In this document: positions 27,461-36,999 of the stretch, one piece after another
How the letters are laid out: the number at the start of each line of letters is the position of its first letter
Position numbering within the stretch: the first letter of the stretch is position 1
Assembly: GCF_030503435.1 (NCBI RefSeq)
Contig: NZ_JAUKPO010000015.1
Location: 102,875 to 166,874, forward strand
DNA: 64,000 bases
From: Rhodocytophaga aerolata
GTDB lineage: Bacteria; Bacteroidota; Bacteroidia; Cytophagales; 172606-1
Reading direction: 5' to 3'
Program-made: the position numbers and the translations under genes
Notes under the pieces: model-generated
Database searches by the model: none
What the model was told of the DNA's origin: nothing
The model's input: only the letters and a program-made list of their open reading frames with translations

Positions 27461-28474
27461 TTACGCATTCTTCTCTAATGCTTTTCTGCAATACTCCACA
27501 CATTTGGCTACCTCTTTTACGGCATCTGAACCTTCCGGAATCTGATATTCCAGTTCTACTGTTGCCGGGAAATTATATTTGTTCTTTTTCATCGTTTGTA
27601 ATATCTGCACAATGGGCGTATCACCAGTTCCCCAGGGAAGATTAGCCCGTCCATTGGCTTTATTTTGCCGGTCTTTCAGGTGGGCACTGGCAATGCGGTC
27701 GTGTTTTGCTTCTATGAGTTCAACGGCATTGTACCCGGCGGCGGTGTAATGTCCCAAATCGCAGTTCAGAGCATTATTTCTAGACTGACTCAGGGCTGTA
27801 TCCCAAAAAGTAGGCGTTTGCTGCTCATGTCCATGATAGGCGACCAGAATTTTATTTTTGGCGGCTAAGTCTCCCAGCCGTTTCGTCTGTGCAGGATCTT
27901 CCGGCAGTTCCAGGGTTACATGGCTTGCACCTAAGGCTTTTGCTGCCCGCATTCCATACTCTACTTCCGCATCAGAATTGGTGGCACTAAAGGCATTGGG
28001 TTTATACGCATAAATGGAAACACCGGCAGCTTTGTACATCTTTTTAATTTGCTCGAACTTCTCCATAGAAACCTTGGCACGCCATTGGGCCAGATCTTTC
28101 ATACGGGCTGCCCGTTGTTCCTGCTCTTCTGGGGTAGGTTGCGGCCGCTGCCCTGGCGTTCCTCTAAACACCATCGGTTCGGTGGAACTATGCGGCGCTC
28201 CGGCAAAAGCTTCGGCAGTATTCCCCATCAGCTCAATAGCGCTGATATTTGCATCCTGGCAATATTGTAAAATTTGCTCAACATTACTCGGCATACTTCT
28301 AAAGGAGTAGGTTATCGTTCCTATCTGTACACCGTTGAATTTTGAATTAGGCTTTCCCATATTCTTTATGTACGCAGGTACCCCAAACGTTGAGGATGAA
28401 GCAAGGGCTGTTCCGGTTAATGCAAGGGCGGCAGTGCCTAAAAACTGGCGTCTGGTAATAGGTTGAGTTTTCAT
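27461..28474 (-). CDS. Sugar phosphate isomerase/epimerase (TIM barrel)
   Basis: 337 residues. Tat leader ITRRQFLGTAALALTGTALASS (residues 6-27, RR at 8-9) indicates export of the folded protein. The body is an AP-endonuclease-2/xylose-isomerase-like TIM barrel with metal-site features VAYHGHEQQ, DLGHYTAAGYN and the terminal VELEY. It is 88 bases downstream of the large cytochrome lipoprotein gene on the same strand. A joint role in carbohydrate oxidation or processing is likely. The exact substrate is unknown. Confidence 0.85.
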   Translation of the reverse strand: MKTQPITRRQFLGTAALALTGTALASSSTFGVPAYIKNMGKPNSKFNGVQIGTITYSFRSMPSNVEQILQYCQDANISAIELMGNTAEAFAGAPHSSTEPMVFRGTPGQRPQPTPEEQEQRAARMKDLAQWRAKVSMEKFEQIKKMYKAAGVSIYAYKPNAFSATNSDAEVEYGMRAAKALGASHVTLELPEDPAQTKRLGDLAAKNKILVAYHGHEQQTPTFWDTALSQSRNNALNCDLGHYTAAGYNAVELIEAKHDRIASAHLKDRQNKANGRANLPWGTGDTPIVQILQTMKKNKYNFPATVELEYQIPEGSDAVKEVAKCVEYCRKALEKNA

Positions 28475-28562
28475 AGTCTTTGGATCAGGAGTAAAAAAAT
28501 TGAATGTGGCTAAATAAACGATAACGGAAAGTAACGGAAATAAACATACACAGCTGGCTACC

Positions 28563-30860
28563 TTACTGGCTTACTTTTTCCAGTTCCTCCCAGGTAAAGG
28601 TTTTGGTTCTACCCGCGGTTTGGTCCCTGGCCTTTTTCACTTCTTCAGGCGTTACTATAACTCTGGATAAAAATTCAGGGGATAAGTTCCCTCCAAAGCC
28701 CCGCTCCGAAAGGCCTAAATCGTAGCGGACATAACTCAGAACAGAAGCCACCCACTCGTCATCATTGGTTCCCATCGGGGGCATCATATCCGGATAGGTT
28801 TTGCCTTCTACTGGCCCGGTTAAGCCATGTAACACAATCTTAATCATGGCCTCTTTCTTCTCCATCATCCGGCGGAAATTGCCTACCAGCGGTGGGGCAA
28901 TCTGGGTAGGCAGTCCTTTTCCATCCCCGCCATGACAGGTAGCACAAAGAGACTTAAACGTGATTGACCCATTCAGTATCAGCTTCCGGCTGGCAGCATC
29001 CAGATTGCCAAGTTTGTGTCCGAACTTGCGGATCTCTGTATTTTTCTCAATGGTTTTCTTTACACTCGTCAGCATTTCATTGCCTGCATTAGCACTTAGT
29101 ATATGATTCATAATTTCTTTTGCCTGTGGGACTTCACTGTATTGAAGAGAAAGCAACAGCTGGGTACGTACATCATAGCTTGGGTCATTTTGCAAGGCAG
29201 CCAGGGCATTGATTAGTGCTGTATCATTTTTCTTCAGGTAGGGTTCGCTAATCCATATTGCCGCGCGTCGTACCTGCGCATCCTGATCTTTTAGGGCGTT
29301 TTGTACTACTTCTTTATCAATAGCTCCAAGGCCTTCCAGAGTCCATAGGGCATGTAACCGGCCTAAGGCTCCTGGCTTCCGGCTAAGATTTCCTTGCTCA
29401 CCTTGTGCTATTTGTTTCAGGATTGGTACTACAGTTTGATCTGCCCGGACTATCACTTCTTTCTGGGCATTATCCCGCCACCATCCGTTGGGGTGATCTA
29501 AATAGGTAACTAGCTTGTTTGTAGATTCAGTCAACATCTGTGGCTTTGGTCCTGGTGTTATACCTTCATAAACAAGCCGGTAGATACGGCCACGCTGCTT
29601 ATTCTGATCCAAGCCCAGCCGCAAAATTTGTGGACGAAGGTAGCTGTCAGGTCCAGTCCAGGTGCCTTCCTGGATAATGCCACGGTTCATATCAATAATA
29701 TACAGACACCCATCCGGGCCAGTGTAGGTGTTCACCGGACGAAAATTCATATCGGTAGAAGCAATAAACTCTTCTTGCTGATAGGCATTTTCCAGGGTTG
29801 TTTTTCCTTCGTTAGCAATTACTTTTGCCCGCCGGATGATTCTGGCCACTGGTTCATTAATTAAATAATCTCCCACAAGGGTCTGTGGTAAACGGTCGCC
29901 ACGGAAAATTGACTGGCCATTGCCGGAAGTAAAATGATTTAGCGTAGAATCTTCCCTAAGCCTTTTTAAGCCGCCTTGAATATCCGGTGTTTTGATAATT
30001 GGCCACACAGCCCCAAATGTAGAGTCAATATAGGCGTCGCGGAACTCAAGCTGGCCATAAGCGGGATTTATCTGGAAACCGGAACCGGCATTTTCTCCTC
30101 CGCCCCGGCTAAAAAACAACCGGCCATAATTATCATGTGTTAAGCCCCATTGCCCATTAGAGCCGTTAATTAACGTATCGGGTTTCAGCTGGCCATTTAC
30201 ATACCGGAAACGGACCGGGTCTACGGTTACATAAATCCAGTTATCCAGGTTCCAGTCTAATCCGCTGCGCTGGTGTTCCAGATTTCCCGGAGATTTTTTG
30301 CCCAGTTTATACACCGGCCTTTTCTGATCTGCTTTGCCATCTCCATTGGTATCTTTGTAGGCATATACATCATAGGTATCCGTTTCATTGACCAGCAGTT
30401 CATCCCCCACACAAAGTACCATGCGGGGCAGCATGAGTTTGTCAATAAACACCGAACTTTTGTCCATTTTGCCATCTCCGTTCGTATCTTCCAGCAGCAT
30501 CACCCGGCTGGCAGACACATGCTCTCCGGTGGTATCTACCGTTTGCATATATGTTTCCATCTGTGCCACATACATGCGTCCATTGCCATCCCAGGTTAAA
30601 GCAACCGGCTCGCTAATCATGGGCTCGCTGGCTACCAGTTCCAGCCGGTAACCTTTCGGTACCCGGAAAGTCCGAAGGCTTTGCTCTGGGCTCAACGGCG
30701 CTGGCGAAGGATTTTGATCTACCGTGCGGGGTGTAGCAAAGGACATTTCCTCTTGCACATTCGCTGGCGCATCATTGGGTGATTTTTTAGAAACCTGGCA
30801 GGTTACCAGAATAAGGGAAACAGATGCACTGGCAAGAATGCTCCAAATGGCTTTTTTCAT
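28563..30860 (-). CDS. Lipoprotein PQQ-type beta-propeller dehydrogenase with C-terminal cytochrome c
   Basis: 765 residues. A hydrophobic leader ends LILVTC with Cys at 21, so probably a lipoprotein. A six-bladed propeller domain of the PVC/L-sorbosone-dehydrogenase type spans about 65-430. It holds two EF-hand-like calcium loops (DTNGDGKMD and DTNGDGKAD). A HEAT-repeat region follows (about 470-620), then a c-type cytochrome with CATCH at 639-643 and a Met ligand in YPDMMPPMG. It should oxidise a sugar or alcohol in the periplasm and pass electrons through its haem. The isomerase/epimerase gene follows it, typical of carbohydrate-utilisation loci. No TonB receptor or SusD gene accompanies it. 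Confidence 0.88.
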   Translation of the reverse strand: MKKAIWSILASASVSLILVTCQVSKKSPNDAPANVQEEMSFATPRTVDQNPSPAPLSPEQSLRTFRVPKGYRLELVASEPMISEPVALTWDGNGRMYVAQMETYMQTVDTTGEHVSASRVMLLEDTNGDGKMDKSSVFIDKLMLPRMVLCVGDELLVNETDTYDVYAYKDTNGDGKADQKRPVYKLGKKSPGNLEHQRSGLDWNLDNWIYVTVDPVRFRYVNGQLKPDTLINGSNGQWGLTHDNYGRLFFSRGGGENAGSGFQINPAYGQLEFRDAYIDSTFGAVWPIIKTPDIQGGLKRLREDSTLNHFTSGNGQSIFRGDRLPQTLVGDYLINEPVARIIRRAKVIANEGKTTLENAYQQEEFIASTDMNFRPVNTYTGPDGCLYIIDMNRGIIQEGTWTGPDSYLRPQILRLGLDQNKQRGRIYRLVYEGITPGPKPQMLTESTNKLVTYLDHPNGWWRDNAQKEVIVRADQTVVPILKQIAQGEQGNLSRKPGALGRLHALWTLEGLGAIDKEVVQNALKDQDAQVRRAAIWISEPYLKKNDTALINALAALQNDPSYDVRTQLLLSLQYSEVPQAKEIMNHILSANAGNEMLTSVKKTIEKNTEIRKFGHKLGNLDAASRKLILNGSITFKSLCATCHGGDGKGLPTQIAPPLVGNFRRMMEKKEAMIKIVLHGLTGPVEGKTYPDMMPPMGTNDDEWVASVLSYVRYDLGLSERGFGGNLSPEFLSRVIVTPEEVKKARDQTAGRTKTFTWEELEKVSQ

Positions 30861-31034
30861 TTTGAAAAGAAAACAAACGTACAGATTAGCTAAGTTGTCA
30901 TTTTTACTTAAGCAGTAAAATTGACGATCATTCTAAAAGTACAAATAAATATTGTTTTTTTTCTGTTGCTATTAGACCATTGGTGCTTTTTTTTCGACAA
31001 TCCGGTCAGGTATGCTTGCTCCACCCAAATGTAC

Positions 31035-31079
31035 AAGGCAGGATTGAAAGCCTTCTGATGACTTGATCCTGCCTTTTGT
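31035..31079. terminator. Hairpin between small gene and cytochrome gene
   Basis: AAGGCAGGAT (31035-31044) pairs with ATCCTGCCTT (31066-31075) across a 21-base loop. On the minus strand it lies downstream of the small reading frame at 31111-31212. The T-run is better on the plus strand, so its direction is uncertain. Confidence 0.5.
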
Positions 31080-31110
31080 ACCCTACAAGAGAAACCTACT
31101 CCTCTAAAAC

Positions 31111-31212
31111 CTAATACGCATTACTTACCAACATCAGTAACAAGATGACTAGCACTAGCATAATATACCCCAGGGTATACCTGATGTCATACAAAGTGTT
31201 GATCGTTGCCAT
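31111..31212 (-). CDS. Candidate 33-residue single-pass membrane peptide
   Basis: ATG at 31210-31212, stop TAG at 31111-31113. The peptide begins MATINTLYDIRYTLGY and continues with a strongly hydrophobic helix (IMLVLVILLLMLVSNAY), a plausible transmembrane span. It sits in a 530-base gap between minus-strand genes and is followed by a hairpin. No clear ribosome site. A coding role is likely but not proven; short hydrophobic peptides can also occur by chance. Confidence 0.4.
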   Translation of the reverse strand: MATINTLYDIRYTLGYIMLVLVILLLMLVSNAY

Positions 31213-31390
31213 GGATTTAATAATTAAAGGTGACTATGAATTTTCCTATTCTGATACAAACTTAGCCGTTACTAATTGGAAGAACAGCTGATGAAAATTA
31301 GCTGAAATATTATCAGCCGACAATGATTTTAATCAACCAGGAAGATGAGAAAACCAGGAACAGACAAACCTAGCGGCTTCCCTCATGGAT

Positions 31391-32233
31391 TTAGTGTGCA
31401 GGTAAACGATAAGTTATGATCGGTATGGAGGCCTGATTGACTAGCCGCTCGGCCAGGCTGCCTTCCAGTACATGGTCTACCCCTTCCCTTCCATGCGTTA
31501 ACATGGCAATGAGGTCAGCTCTTACTTCCTGGGCGTAGGCATTAATTCCTTCCAGTTCGGAATAATCATCCACCATCTGTATAGTAAAATCTTCTTCCTT
31601 ATGTTTTTTCAAAAATGTATGCATCCGTGCTCTAATTTGCCCGGTAGTCTGAAAGTGTAAGGGAGTGTTCACATATAAAAGATGAATGGTAAAATCAGAT
31701 GCCTTTTGCCATTGCTGCAAAGTATGAATGAATGGGTCTGCATTCTTAGTAAAATCAGTCGCAAACACCACCTGCTTGAGTTTAAAATCCTTCACCTTTT
31801 TGCGGACCGTAATAACTGGACACAGGGCTCTGCGTACTACTTTTTCTGCATTGGACCCGATAAAAAATTCATGCAATCCACTATCTCCTTTGGTACCCAG
31901 AACAATTAAATCGGCTTCCAGTTTTACAATATTATCGGCAATATCCTGGAAAATGCTGCCTATTTTTACAGATCCTTTCATGGCCACATCCTTCACCTGG
32001 TAATGTTGCACCAAGTTTTCAATCTCTAATTTGGCTAAGGCTACCTCTTCTTCAAAGGCTTTCCGCCCTTCTTCCGGCAACGCAGCCGTATCGGCATAGG
32101 CCTTATCATAAAGGGATGGCAGAATATGCACCAGCTCAATATTTGCTTTCATTTGCCGGGCCATTACGATAGCCACATCTATTGCATGATCTGCTTCTCT
32201 GGATAAATCGGTGGGAACAAGAATGGTTTTCAT
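31391..32233 (-). CDS. Universal stress protein, two UspA domains
   Basis: 280 residues, two tandem Usp domains. The first starts MKTILVPTDLSREADHAIDVA and has the ATP-binding signature LGTKGDSGLHEFFIGSNAEKV. The second has QVVFATDFTKNADP and the related LTHGREGVDHVLEGSLAERL. Such proteins bind ATP and are induced by starvation, hypoxia or other stress. The gap to the MFS gene upstream is about 175 bases, so it is probably transcribed alone. Confidence 0.9.
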   Translation of the reverse strand: MKTILVPTDLSREADHAIDVAIVMARQMKANIELVHILPSLYDKAYADTAALPEEGRKAFEEEVALAKLEIENLVQHYQVKDVAMKGSVKIGSIFQDIADNIVKLEADLIVLGTKGDSGLHEFFIGSNAEKVVRRALCPVITVRKKVKDFKLKQVVFATDFTKNADPFIHTLQQWQKASDFTIHLLYVNTPLHFQTTGQIRARMHTFLKKHKEEDFTIQMVDDYSELEGINAYAQEVRADLIAMLTHGREGVDHVLEGSLAERLVNQASIPIITYRLPAH

Positions 32234-32406
32234 ACTATCGGGCTATAGCAGGTGTATGTGTGTATTTGCTTCCTGTATATTTGCTTCACTGCTACAGTGT
32301 AAAAGAAGCACATTTGAGTGTTCAGACCAATGATTTTTGTGTGCCTGGCAACTGATTTTTCTCACCTTCTGTAGATAGACGTTATTTTTTTCGATACTAT
32401 TTTGAG

Positions 32407-33672
32407 TTAGTTATTCACCATTTGTCTGGCGCCTGAAGGTTGTAAAGCAACTAAAGTAAGTATGGCGGAAACTAGTAACGAAACAGCCATAAAAAGATAT
32501 GATGCTCCAAATCCTCCGGTAGTAGCATTTAAATACCCCACCAGATAAGACCCAATAAACGAACCCAAGGCGCCCATACTATTAATTAAAGCCATAGAAA
32601 CACCGGCAACATTTTTAGGTAATACTTCCGGAATGATTGCAAAAAAAGGCCCGTATGGCGCATACATAGCACCTCCGGCAATCACCAGCAGCGCAAAAGA
32701 AAGGTAGAAATTACTGGTACCCAACAGATAAGAAGTATAAAAAGCAATGGCCCCTATTAGCAGAAAGGGCCAGACAAAAGCTTTTCTGTTCAGGGTTTTG
32801 TCAGAGAAGTAAGAGGCAGCTAGCATGCCGACGATAGCAAACAGGTAAGGAACAGAAGAAAGCCATCCGGTTTTTACAATCGTCATGTTGGGGGCAGCGT
32901 TGATAATGGAAGGAAGCCACATTACAAATCCATAGACGCCCACACTCCACAATGCATACTGCAAACTGAGCAATACCACTGTTCTGGACTTAAATGCCTG
33001 GGCATAGTTTTTTACCGGTTTTATGTGTTGTTGCTCTTCCTGCATCCGTTGGTCTAACTGCCGTTTTTCTGTATCCGATAGCCAGGTGGCATTTTTGGGT
33101 TTATCCTCTACCAGTTTCCACCAGAAAAAAGCCCAAATAATGGCCGGAAGTCCTTCCCAGATAAACATACCCCGCCAACCAACGGCTTCTATCAGGTAGC
33201 CAGATAAGATAGACATCCACAGTACGGTAGCCGGATTGCCCAGAATCAGAAAAGTATTTGCCCTGGAACGCTCGGTTCTGGTAAACCAGTTGCTAAGCAA
33301 AATAAGCATGGCGGGCATTACGGCACTTTCTACCACGCCCAGCATAAAGCGGATACCAATCAGCAAATTTACATCACTTACCAGTCCAGTAGCTGTAGCC
33401 AGACCACCCCAGGAAATCAACGACCAGAAGATTAACTTTTTGGCAGAATATTTGGCAGCATAATGGGCTCCGGGAATCTGAAAAAAGAAGTATCCGAGGA
33501 AAAACAAGGAACTCAGCAAAGACGAAGTGGCTGGGGTAATCTGTAAATCTTCCGCCATTCCACTGGCTGCCCCAAAACCAAAGTTTGCCCGGTCCAGGTA
33601 AGCCATGCTGTAGGTAATGAAGGCAATTGGTATCAGGCGGTACCACCGGCGTTGGGCGAGAACTTTTTCCAT
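32407..33672 (-). CDS. MFS transporter (anion:cation symporter / ACS type)
   Basis: About 421 residues from the ATG at 33670-33672, with twelve membrane segments. The N-terminal motif SMAYLDRANFGFG and the A-like loop YSAKKLIFW fit the ACS/NNP-like subfamily for organic anions such as hexuronates. A GTG at 33762 would extend it by 30 residues and overlaps the previous stop as GTGA, so translational coupling from there is possible. I prefer 33672 because family members begin near QRRWYRLIP. It lies directly after the FMN reductase gene on the same strand. Confidence 0.82.
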   Translation of the reverse strand: MEKVLAQRRWYRLIPIAFITYSMAYLDRANFGFGAASGMAEDLQITPATSSLLSSLFFLGYFFFQIPGAHYAAKYSAKKLIFWSLISWGGLATATGLVSDVNLLIGIRFMLGVVESAVMPAMLILLSNWFTRTERSRANTFLILGNPATVLWMSILSGYLIEAVGWRGMFIWEGLPAIIWAFFWWKLVEDKPKNATWLSDTEKRQLDQRMQEEQQHIKPVKNYAQAFKSRTVVLLSLQYALWSVGVYGFVMWLPSIINAAPNMTIVKTGWLSSVPYLFAIVGMLAASYFSDKTLNRKAFVWPFLLIGAIAFYTSYLLGTSNFYLSFALLVIAGGAMYAPYGPFFAIIPEVLPKNVAGVSMALINSMGALGSFIGSYLVGYLNATTGGFGASYLFMAVSLLVSAILTLVALQPSGARQMVNN

Positions 33673-33758
33673 CGAAAGTGCAGTAAAGAGTAGAAAATGC
33701 CTGCCAATATATAAAATTACTGGACAAAACAAGTATTCAGGCCAGGATAACTCCCTTT

Positions 33759-34325
33759 TCACTCAGTAGTTGTCATTCTGCTGTTGGCTTCCATACACCA
33801 TTGCAGGGATTCTAAAAAGGCAGTTGTCCGTTTATCTGTTACTTCCTGGTTAGCAGGCATACCTTCTTCCGTAAAGGCTTCTGTTACGGCTGGTACATGG
33901 TATCTGGCAGGCACTACCCAAACACCCTTTTTCCAGAGAGAGAAAACAAGTGAAGGCAACAACAATGCACCTCCAAACGGGCCATTGGAAACGGTAACAA
34001 TACCGGTAGGTTTTCCTTTCCACTCGCCAGACAACAAATCAAGTACATTTTTCAAGCTTGCCGGATATCCTCCATTGTATTCCGGACTAACCACAATAAT
34101 GCCCTGGGCCTTTGCCATCTTTCCGGCAAATGCCAATACTTCCTCAGGGGGGTCGGTCATGTGCCGCAATCTTTCTTCAAAGATAGGAAAGTTGTACTGC
34201 TGCAAATCCACAATTTCGCAGCTGGCCAGCTGGTTCTTTTCTATAAAATGCTTGAAATAAAGGCTTACCCGGTGGCTTTTCCGGTCTTTGCGCACGCTGG
34301 TAGAGAGAATGGCTATGTGTTTCAT
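33759..34325 (-). CDS. NADPH-dependent FMN reductase
   Basis: 188 residues from the ATG at 34323-34325 (KHIAILSTSVRKDRKSHRV). The longer frame from 34370 adds a leader not seen in the family. The FMN-binding signature is SPEYNGGYPASLKNVLD (flavodoxin-like NADPH quinone/FMN reductase family), with later VSNGPFGGALLLPSL. It transfers electrons from NADPH to quinones, azo dyes or chromate-type acceptors. The stop overlaps a possible GTG of the MFS gene, so the two form an operon. Confidence 0.88.
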   Translation of the reverse strand: MKHIAILSTSVRKDRKSHRVSLYFKHFIEKNQLASCEIVDLQQYNFPIFEERLRHMTDPPEEVLAFAGKMAKAQGIIVVSPEYNGGYPASLKNVLDLLSGEWKGKPTGIVTVSNGPFGGALLLPSLVFSLWKKGVWVVPARYHVPAVTEAFTEEGMPANQEVTDKRTTAFLESLQWCMEANSRMTTTE

Positions 34326-34559
34326 AAAATAAAAAAAGGTAGTTGGGGTGTATACGAAAATCTCTAGCAACTAACACATATCCTAAGTTGGTTTTTCCTT
34401 GTTCCGGCTTGCTTTAGCAGAAGTACCTTTATTCAAGAGTTCTCTGTATTTTCCATGCTCTAGAGTGTTCAACCAAAAATCTTTTCAAAGAAAGTAAGTA
34501 TTTTTCCTTGTTTCTACGTGTAATACCCTTTGTTGAACCACCTAACGTACACATACCTT

Positions 34560-35261
34560 ATGAAACCTTATGTAATTTGCCATATGCTTGGATCGGTAGA
34601 TGGCCGGATCAAACAGAACATCTGGGGATTTAAAGACCATCATAAATATTTTGAAGAAACTGCCGAAAAAATACAGGCCGATGCCTGGCTTGTCGGGCGG
34701 GTGACGATGCAGGAATTTTCAAGCAAGCAAACTTATTCCTTAACGCATGAAACTACAGCTATACCAAAAGAAGATTTTGTAGCCAAACAACCGGCTAAAA
34801 CATATGCGGTCGTTATTGATCCGTCAGGGAAATGTTTCTGGGATACAAATATGGTCTCTACTGAACATGTGATAGAGGTGCTAACCGAAAAAGTATCCTC
34901 CGCCTATCTGGCCCATTTGCAGAGCAAGAATGTATCCTATGTTTTTGGAGGCAAACAAGAACTTAACCTGGAACTGGTCTTGCAGAAACTATACAAATTA
35001 TTTAACATACAGGTGCTGCGGATTGATGGTGGCGGACATGTAAATGGTTCATTTCTAGAAGCAGGTTTGCTGGATGAGTTTAGCCTGGTACTGGCCCCGG
35101 TAGCCGATGGAACTATTGGCTCCCCTACTGTTTTTGAAGCCGAGGAAGGATATGGCAACCGGAAGGCAACCCATTTTACCATTAAATCGGTAGAGAGAAT
35201 CTACGACGACTTTCTGTGGATTCGATACCAGGTAGTAAAAGATAATACAACTTCCAGATAA
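34560..35261 (+). CDS. RibD-C-type dihydrofolate-reductase-family protein
   Basis: 233 residues from the ATG at 34560. The fold is the bifunctional deaminase/reductase C-terminal domain. It has MLGSVDGRI at the start, an NADPH-contact segment AWLVGRVTMQEF, and RIDGGGHVNGSFLEAGLLDEFSL, a hallmark of this family. The enzyme is a stand-alone reductase without the deaminase domain, so it need not belong to riboflavin synthesis. It is followed by a hairpin terminator. Confidence 0.85.
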   Translation: MKPYVICHMLGSVDGRIKQNIWGFKDHHKYFEETAEKIQADAWLVGRVTMQEFSSKQTYSLTHETTAIPKEDFVAKQPAKTYAVVIDPSGKCFWDTNMVSTEHVIEVLTEKVSSAYLAHLQSKNVSYVFGGKQELNLELVLQKLYKLFNIQVLRIDGGGHVNGSFLEAGLLDEFSLVLAPVADGTIGSPTVFEAEEGYGNRKATHFTIKSVERIYDDFLWIRYQVVKDNTTSR

Positions 35262-35287
35262 CCTAGCCCCCAGGCTGTTTCAAGTAC

Positions 35288-35323
35288 ATGTTCGTCCGGT
35301 TTCTTATTGGGCGAACATTTTTA
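35288..35323 (+). terminator. Intrinsic terminator after RibD-like gene
   Basis: ATGTTCGTCC (35288-35297) pairs with GGGCGAACAT (35309-35318) with one T-G wobble, 11-base loop, followed by T residues. Confidence 0.75.
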
Positions 35324-35459
35324 TGTACTTTCATCTACTCCCTTTTACTCTAGTTTTGACATGATTTGGTCAGTTTTTATCTAAACACCATACCAGTTTC
35401 CAGGCATTTTTTTACCCGGCAATTTGAAGTAATTTCAGGCGGAAATTCCTATACTACCC

Positions 35460-36119
35460 ATGATTAAATATGTATTGTTTGCATCCTTAGCCCTTAACTT
35501 ATTTTTTGTGGCGTTTTTTGCCATCCGTAAATTCAGATACTACTTTCCTGGCAAAATCCTTCACTATGAATATTCATCGGCAAGAAACCACTTGTTCGAA
35601 GTAATGCCACGCCGGGATAATTCTATCATTTTTGTAGGCGATTCCCAAACTCAGTTTTTTCCGCTAGATGAGTTATTTACCGATACTATACTGAACAGGG
35701 GCATTAGTGGCGATGTAAGTGGTGGCGTATTGAACAGATTAGAAGAGATTACACGACGCAAGCCTGCCAAACTTTTCATACAGGTGGGAATTAATGATAT
35801 AACCCGTTCTATCCCACTGGCAGTAATTACACAAAATTATGCGGCCATTCTTCAACAGGTAAAAAATCAAAGTCCCGCAACCAAAATATATGTACAATCA
35901 TTGCTGCCGTATGGGCCTCGCTACACGAAAGTACGTGAGTTTAACACCTTGTTAAAACAATTAGCTATAGGTGAAAAAGTTACCTACATTGATTTATACA
36001 GTCCCTTTGTAGAGAACAACCGCTTGGGCAGCCCTTATGATTGTGGAGATGGGCTTCATTTATCCGGTGAGGGATATTTACTTTGGCGGGATATAGTGAG
36101 CAGTTATGTGGCCGAATAA
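35460..36119 (+). CDS. SGNH/GDSL-type hydrolase, membrane-anchored
   Basis: 219 residues. An N-terminal hydrophobic helix (about 2-22) is a signal anchor. The catalytic Ser is S62 in block I, FVGDSQTQFF. The glycine block is NRGISGD, the Asn block VGINDI, and the Asp-His pair is in CGDGLHLSGEGY. SGNH hydrolases cleave esters of acetylated glycans or lipids. The substrate is unknown. No operon partner. Confidence 0.87.
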   Translation: MIKYVLFASLALNLFFVAFFAIRKFRYYFPGKILHYEYSSARNHLFEVMPRRDNSIIFVGDSQTQFFPLDELFTDTILNRGISGDVSGGVLNRLEEITRRKPAKLFIQVGINDITRSIPLAVITQNYAAILQQVKNQSPATKIYVQSLLPYGPRYTKVREFNTLLKQLAIGEKVTYIDLYSPFVENNRLGSPYDCGDGLHLSGEGYLLWRDIVSSYVAE

Positions 36120-36237
36120 GTTGCTCCACGCTAGTAACAAGTAGGTGCAGTCGTCTGGCAAAATTCAACCATATAATTTGTAACCATATAAATGAAAAGC
36201 CTGTTGCTATCAAACCTAATTATCAGGTAAGAGATGG

Positions 36238-36717
36238 TTACTGCTTTGTTACCTGTAATGCCAGATCTATTCGTTCTTCATTGGTTTTAGTGCCTATGGT
36301 ATTCAGCCTGGTAAAATCTCCCCTCAAGGCTTTCAAAGCATATTTTTCAGTATCTATTTCTTTTCTGGTACGGTAACCCAACCGTCTTAAAATGGGTAAA
36401 GGCGGGCACCATCCTTGAATGGCATGCCACAGGAGAAAAGACGAAACAATGCCAGGAATTAGGTACCAATTGCGGTTCAGGGTAGATCCCAACAATACGC
36501 CAGTCAGGCTCAAGGTAGAGGCATTTGCCACTAATGTGCGGTCGATGTCCCATTCCTTGTCGAGTTCTTCTATCCGTTGGCTTAGTTGTTAGGCGGTTAA
36601 CTTACCTTGAAAGTCCTGAAGGTTTTCGCGGATTTGTTGATCTATATCCCGGTTTACTTTTTCCGGAGTACTTTTTCTGGACTGATCGAACTTATTTTCC
36701 TGTGCGACTGAGTTCAT
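36238..36717 (-). pseudogene. DUF2892 (YgaP-TM-like) gene interrupted by an in-frame stop
   Basis: Reading from the ATG at 36715-36717 gives a coherent protein start (EKVNRDIDQQIRENLQDFQG). After 42 codons, TAA at 36589-36591 ends it. The same frame continues without any shift into IEELDKEWDIDRTLVAN, a hydrophobic hairpin, HAIQGWCPPLPILRRLGYRT and EKYALKALRGDF. That second half is a classic DUF2892 membrane protein. The only usable restart is a GTG at 36531, inside the conserved part. So the gene carries a single nonsense change, most simply CAA to TAA, or a sequencing error. Stop-codon readthrough cannot be excluded. Confidence 0.75.
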
Positions 36718-36999
36718 AGGAGCTTGTCTGTTTATGTAAAAAACCAGTAGAGTACTTTACTCTGGAACTTCTACGAATTCTTCCTCCTTGAGTTCAGGTA
36801 CGTCTCCATGGTCGCAAGAAAAACCACAACCACCTATCTAGCAGCATTGCATTGGGAATAGGGTAGCTCCTGGAAGTTCCAGGGTAAAATAGGCATAAGT
36901 AATCTAAAAGTTGTTTGCTGACACCAAGTTTAGCCGCAAAAAATATAAATTCGCCCCATTCATTCGTTTACCAACTAGATTAATTATTCATTTTTTGAC

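Noticed and set aside
31035..31079. Hairpin as a strong terminator for the 33-residue frame
   Set aside because: On the minus strand the T-run after the stem is poor; kept only as an uncertain terminator.
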